Shown here: positions 4,567-5,756 of the stretch, one piece after another | How the letters are laid out: every line of letters begins with the position of its first letter | Position numbering within the stretch: the first letter of the stretch is position 1 | Assembly: GCA_002345475.1 (NCBI GenBank) | Contig: DDWC01000122.1 | Location: forward strand, 7,602-13,357 | From: Firmicutes bacterium UBA2296 | Lineage (GTDB): Bacteria; Bacillota; UBA994 | DNA: 5,756 nt | Direction of reading: 5' to 3' | Notes under the pieces: generated by a model | What the model saw: the letters and a program-made list of their open reading frames with translations, nothing else | What the model was told of the DNA's origin: nothing | The model's database searches: none | Made by a program: the position numbers and the translations under genes

Positions 4567-5756
4567 CTAGAGCCCCCACACCAGCTCCTTATATTGCCTG
4601 CCGCGATCCTCGAAGTTCCTAAACATGTCAAAGCTTGCGCAGGCGGGAGAAAGCATCACGCTTGTTCCTGGCCTGGCCATGCTGCGGCACCAGGACAACG
4701 CCTCGGCGAGACTGGAACAATACGCTCGTTGAACTTTCCCATTCATTCGCTTCTCGGCTCCTGCTATGGCCGCATCAATCTTGTGGGCCGTTACGCCAAT
4801 CAGGGCTACTGCCCGCACTCCCGCGACGATGTTCTCGGCCAGTTCGTCAAAGTAAACGTACTTGTCTGATCCGCCGGCGATAAGCACTATATCCCCGCCT
4901 ATGGCCCGAATGCCGGCCATAGTTCGGGTTGGGCTGGAGGCGATGGAATCGTTATAGTAGAACACACCGTTGAGTTCCCTGACCAGTTCCAGGCGATGTT
5001 CGACACCGCTGAATGACCGGAGAGCCCGGGCAATGTTATCCGGTTCGACACCTCGCGCCAGTCCGGCACAGGCGGCGGCGGCGGCGTTCTCCCAGTGGTG
5101 GGTTCCCCTTAGCTTAAGCTCTGCAATGTCCAGCAAATGTCGCTCCCGACCGCCCGATTTCACCAACATTTCCATCCCTCGGACAAACACACCCCGCTCC
5201 GGCTCGCATCTCCTGCTGAAGTGATATACCTGTCCTGGGGCCTCTCCCGACATGGCCAGCGTCAAACTGTCGTCGTGGTTGAAAATAGCTGCATCCAGAG
5301 AGGACTGCCAGCGCCAAATATTAGCCTTGGCCTGTGTGTATTCCTCGTATGACGAGTGCACATCGAGATGGTTTGGTGAAAGGTTCGTCATCACGGCGAC
5401 GGAAGGACTCTGCCTCATAGTCATCAACTGAAAGCTGGACAGTTCGAGTACCACTTCAGCATTGGGCGGGATGCTTAACACTTCTTCAATAAGAGACCTG
5501 CCAATATTACCGCCCAGGTATACCTGGCGTCCATCCTGCCTGAGTATCTCGTATATAAGGCTGGTTGTGGTGGTCTTGCCGTCGCTTCCGGTCACTGCGG
5601 TTATGGGCGCCTGGCAGAGGTTAAAGAGGAGCTCAATCTCGCTACTCAAAACCGCACCATGTGCTACCGCCCGTCTTATTTCGGGCAAATCGGGGCGCAT
5701 CACCGGGGTACGAAAGAGAAAATCATAGCCCTCCAGTTTCCCCAGATAACCCTCAC
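4567..5756 (-). CDS. murD: UDP-N-acetylmuramoylalanine--D-glutamate ligase (N-terminus cut by right edge)
   Basis: MurD adds D-glutamate to UDP-MurNAc-L-alanine with ATP in cytoplasmic peptidoglycan precursor synthesis. About 395 residues are visible. The frame stays open to the right edge, and the upstream residues YLGKLEGYDFLFRTP match the end of the MurD N-terminal domain, so the GTG at 5701-5703 is internal. Some 50-60 residues should be missing against the usual 440-460. Numbering from that GTG, the ATP P-loop is VTGSDGKTTTT (37-47, Lys43), then LGGNIGRSL (63-71), ELSSFQL (87-93, Mg2+ ligand Glu88), SPNHLD (109-114, His112) and YTQAKANIW (122-130, probable carbamylated Lys126). The C-terminal domain has EHRLE (235-239), NDSIASSPTR (251-260), GGSDK (277-281) and SPACASFDMFRNF (352-364), with Ser357 and Phe364 matching glutamate-site residues of E. 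coli MurD. The C-terminal set distinguishes it from MurC, MurE, MurF and FolC. It sits beside rocD rather than in a visible cell-division cluster. Confidence 0.93.
   Translation of the reverse strand, partial: EGYLGKLEGYDFLFRTPVMRPDLPEIRRAVAHGAVLSSEIELLFNLCQAPITAVTGSDGKTTTTSLIYEILRQDGRQVYLGGNIGRSLIEEVLSIPPNAEVVLELSSFQLMTMRQSPSVAVMTNLSPNHLDVHSSYEEYTQAKANIWRWQSSLDAAIFNHDDSLTLAMSGEAPGQVYHFSRRCEPERGVFVRGMEMLVKSGGRERHLLDIAELKLRGTHHWENAAAAACAGLARGVEPDNIARALRSFSGVEHRLELVRELNGVFYYNDSIASSPTRTMAGIRAIGGDIVLIAGGSDKYVYFDELAENIVAGVRAVALIGVTAHKIDAAIAGAEKRMNGKVQRAYCSSLAEALSWCRSMARPGTSVMLSPACASFDMFRNFEDRGRQYKELVWGL

Noticed and set aside
5701..5703. GTG as the true start of murD
   Set aside because: The frame continues to the window edge and encodes residues matching the MurD N-terminal domain, so the start is beyond the right edge.

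Overview
The window looks like chromosomal DNA from a low-GC-lineage Gram-positive bacterium (Firmicutes), most likely a moderately GC-rich member of the Clostridia. The reasons are strong AGGAGG-type ribosome binding sites before nearly every gene, a MurD of the clostridial sequence type (SDGKTTTT P-loop, NDSIASSPTR motif), and a short divergent Nif3/DUF34 protein of a kind I associate with Desulfotomaculum/Moorella-like organisms. The lineage is an inference from protein flavour. No mobile element, CRISPR array, tRNA or rRNA was seen, and base composition looks even throughout.

Layout, left to right. Positions 1-628 hold the start of an ECF sigma unit on the minus strand: a possible self-type promoter (602-628), the sigma gene (57-572, GTG start), and a gene that overlaps its 3' end by 23 bp and leaves the window at base 1. 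By position and overlap the latter is probably the anti-sigma factor. Positions 653-2351 hold a two-gene minus-strand unit, exodeoxyribonuclease III (xth/exoA) followed 32 bp later by a Nif3-like metal protein, closed by an intrinsic terminator. The 181 bp between 2352 and 2532 is a divergent intergenic region. It carries an extended -10 promoter for the plus-strand gene, sitting inside a 17-bp dyad. Positions 2533-3165 encode a DUF2238 (YjdF-type) membrane protein, the only plus-strand gene. It ends in a hairpin whose loop contains the stop codon; the hairpin can terminate transcription from both sides. Positions 3209-4411 encode ornithine aminotransferase (rocD, minus). After a 155-bp leader region comes murD (minus), which is cut at its N-terminal end by the right edge of the window.

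The genes do not form one pathway. They are separate small units: extracytoplasmic stress regulation, DNA base-excision repair plus a DUF34 protein, an uncharacterised membrane protein, arginine/ornithine-proline-glutamate metabolism, and peptidoglycan precursor synthesis. No convincing novel multi-gene system is visible. The points most worth a second look are the overlapping partner of the sigma factor, the dyad over the -10 box at 2463-2479, the altered metal-site residue in the Nif3 protein, and murD placed beside rocD.
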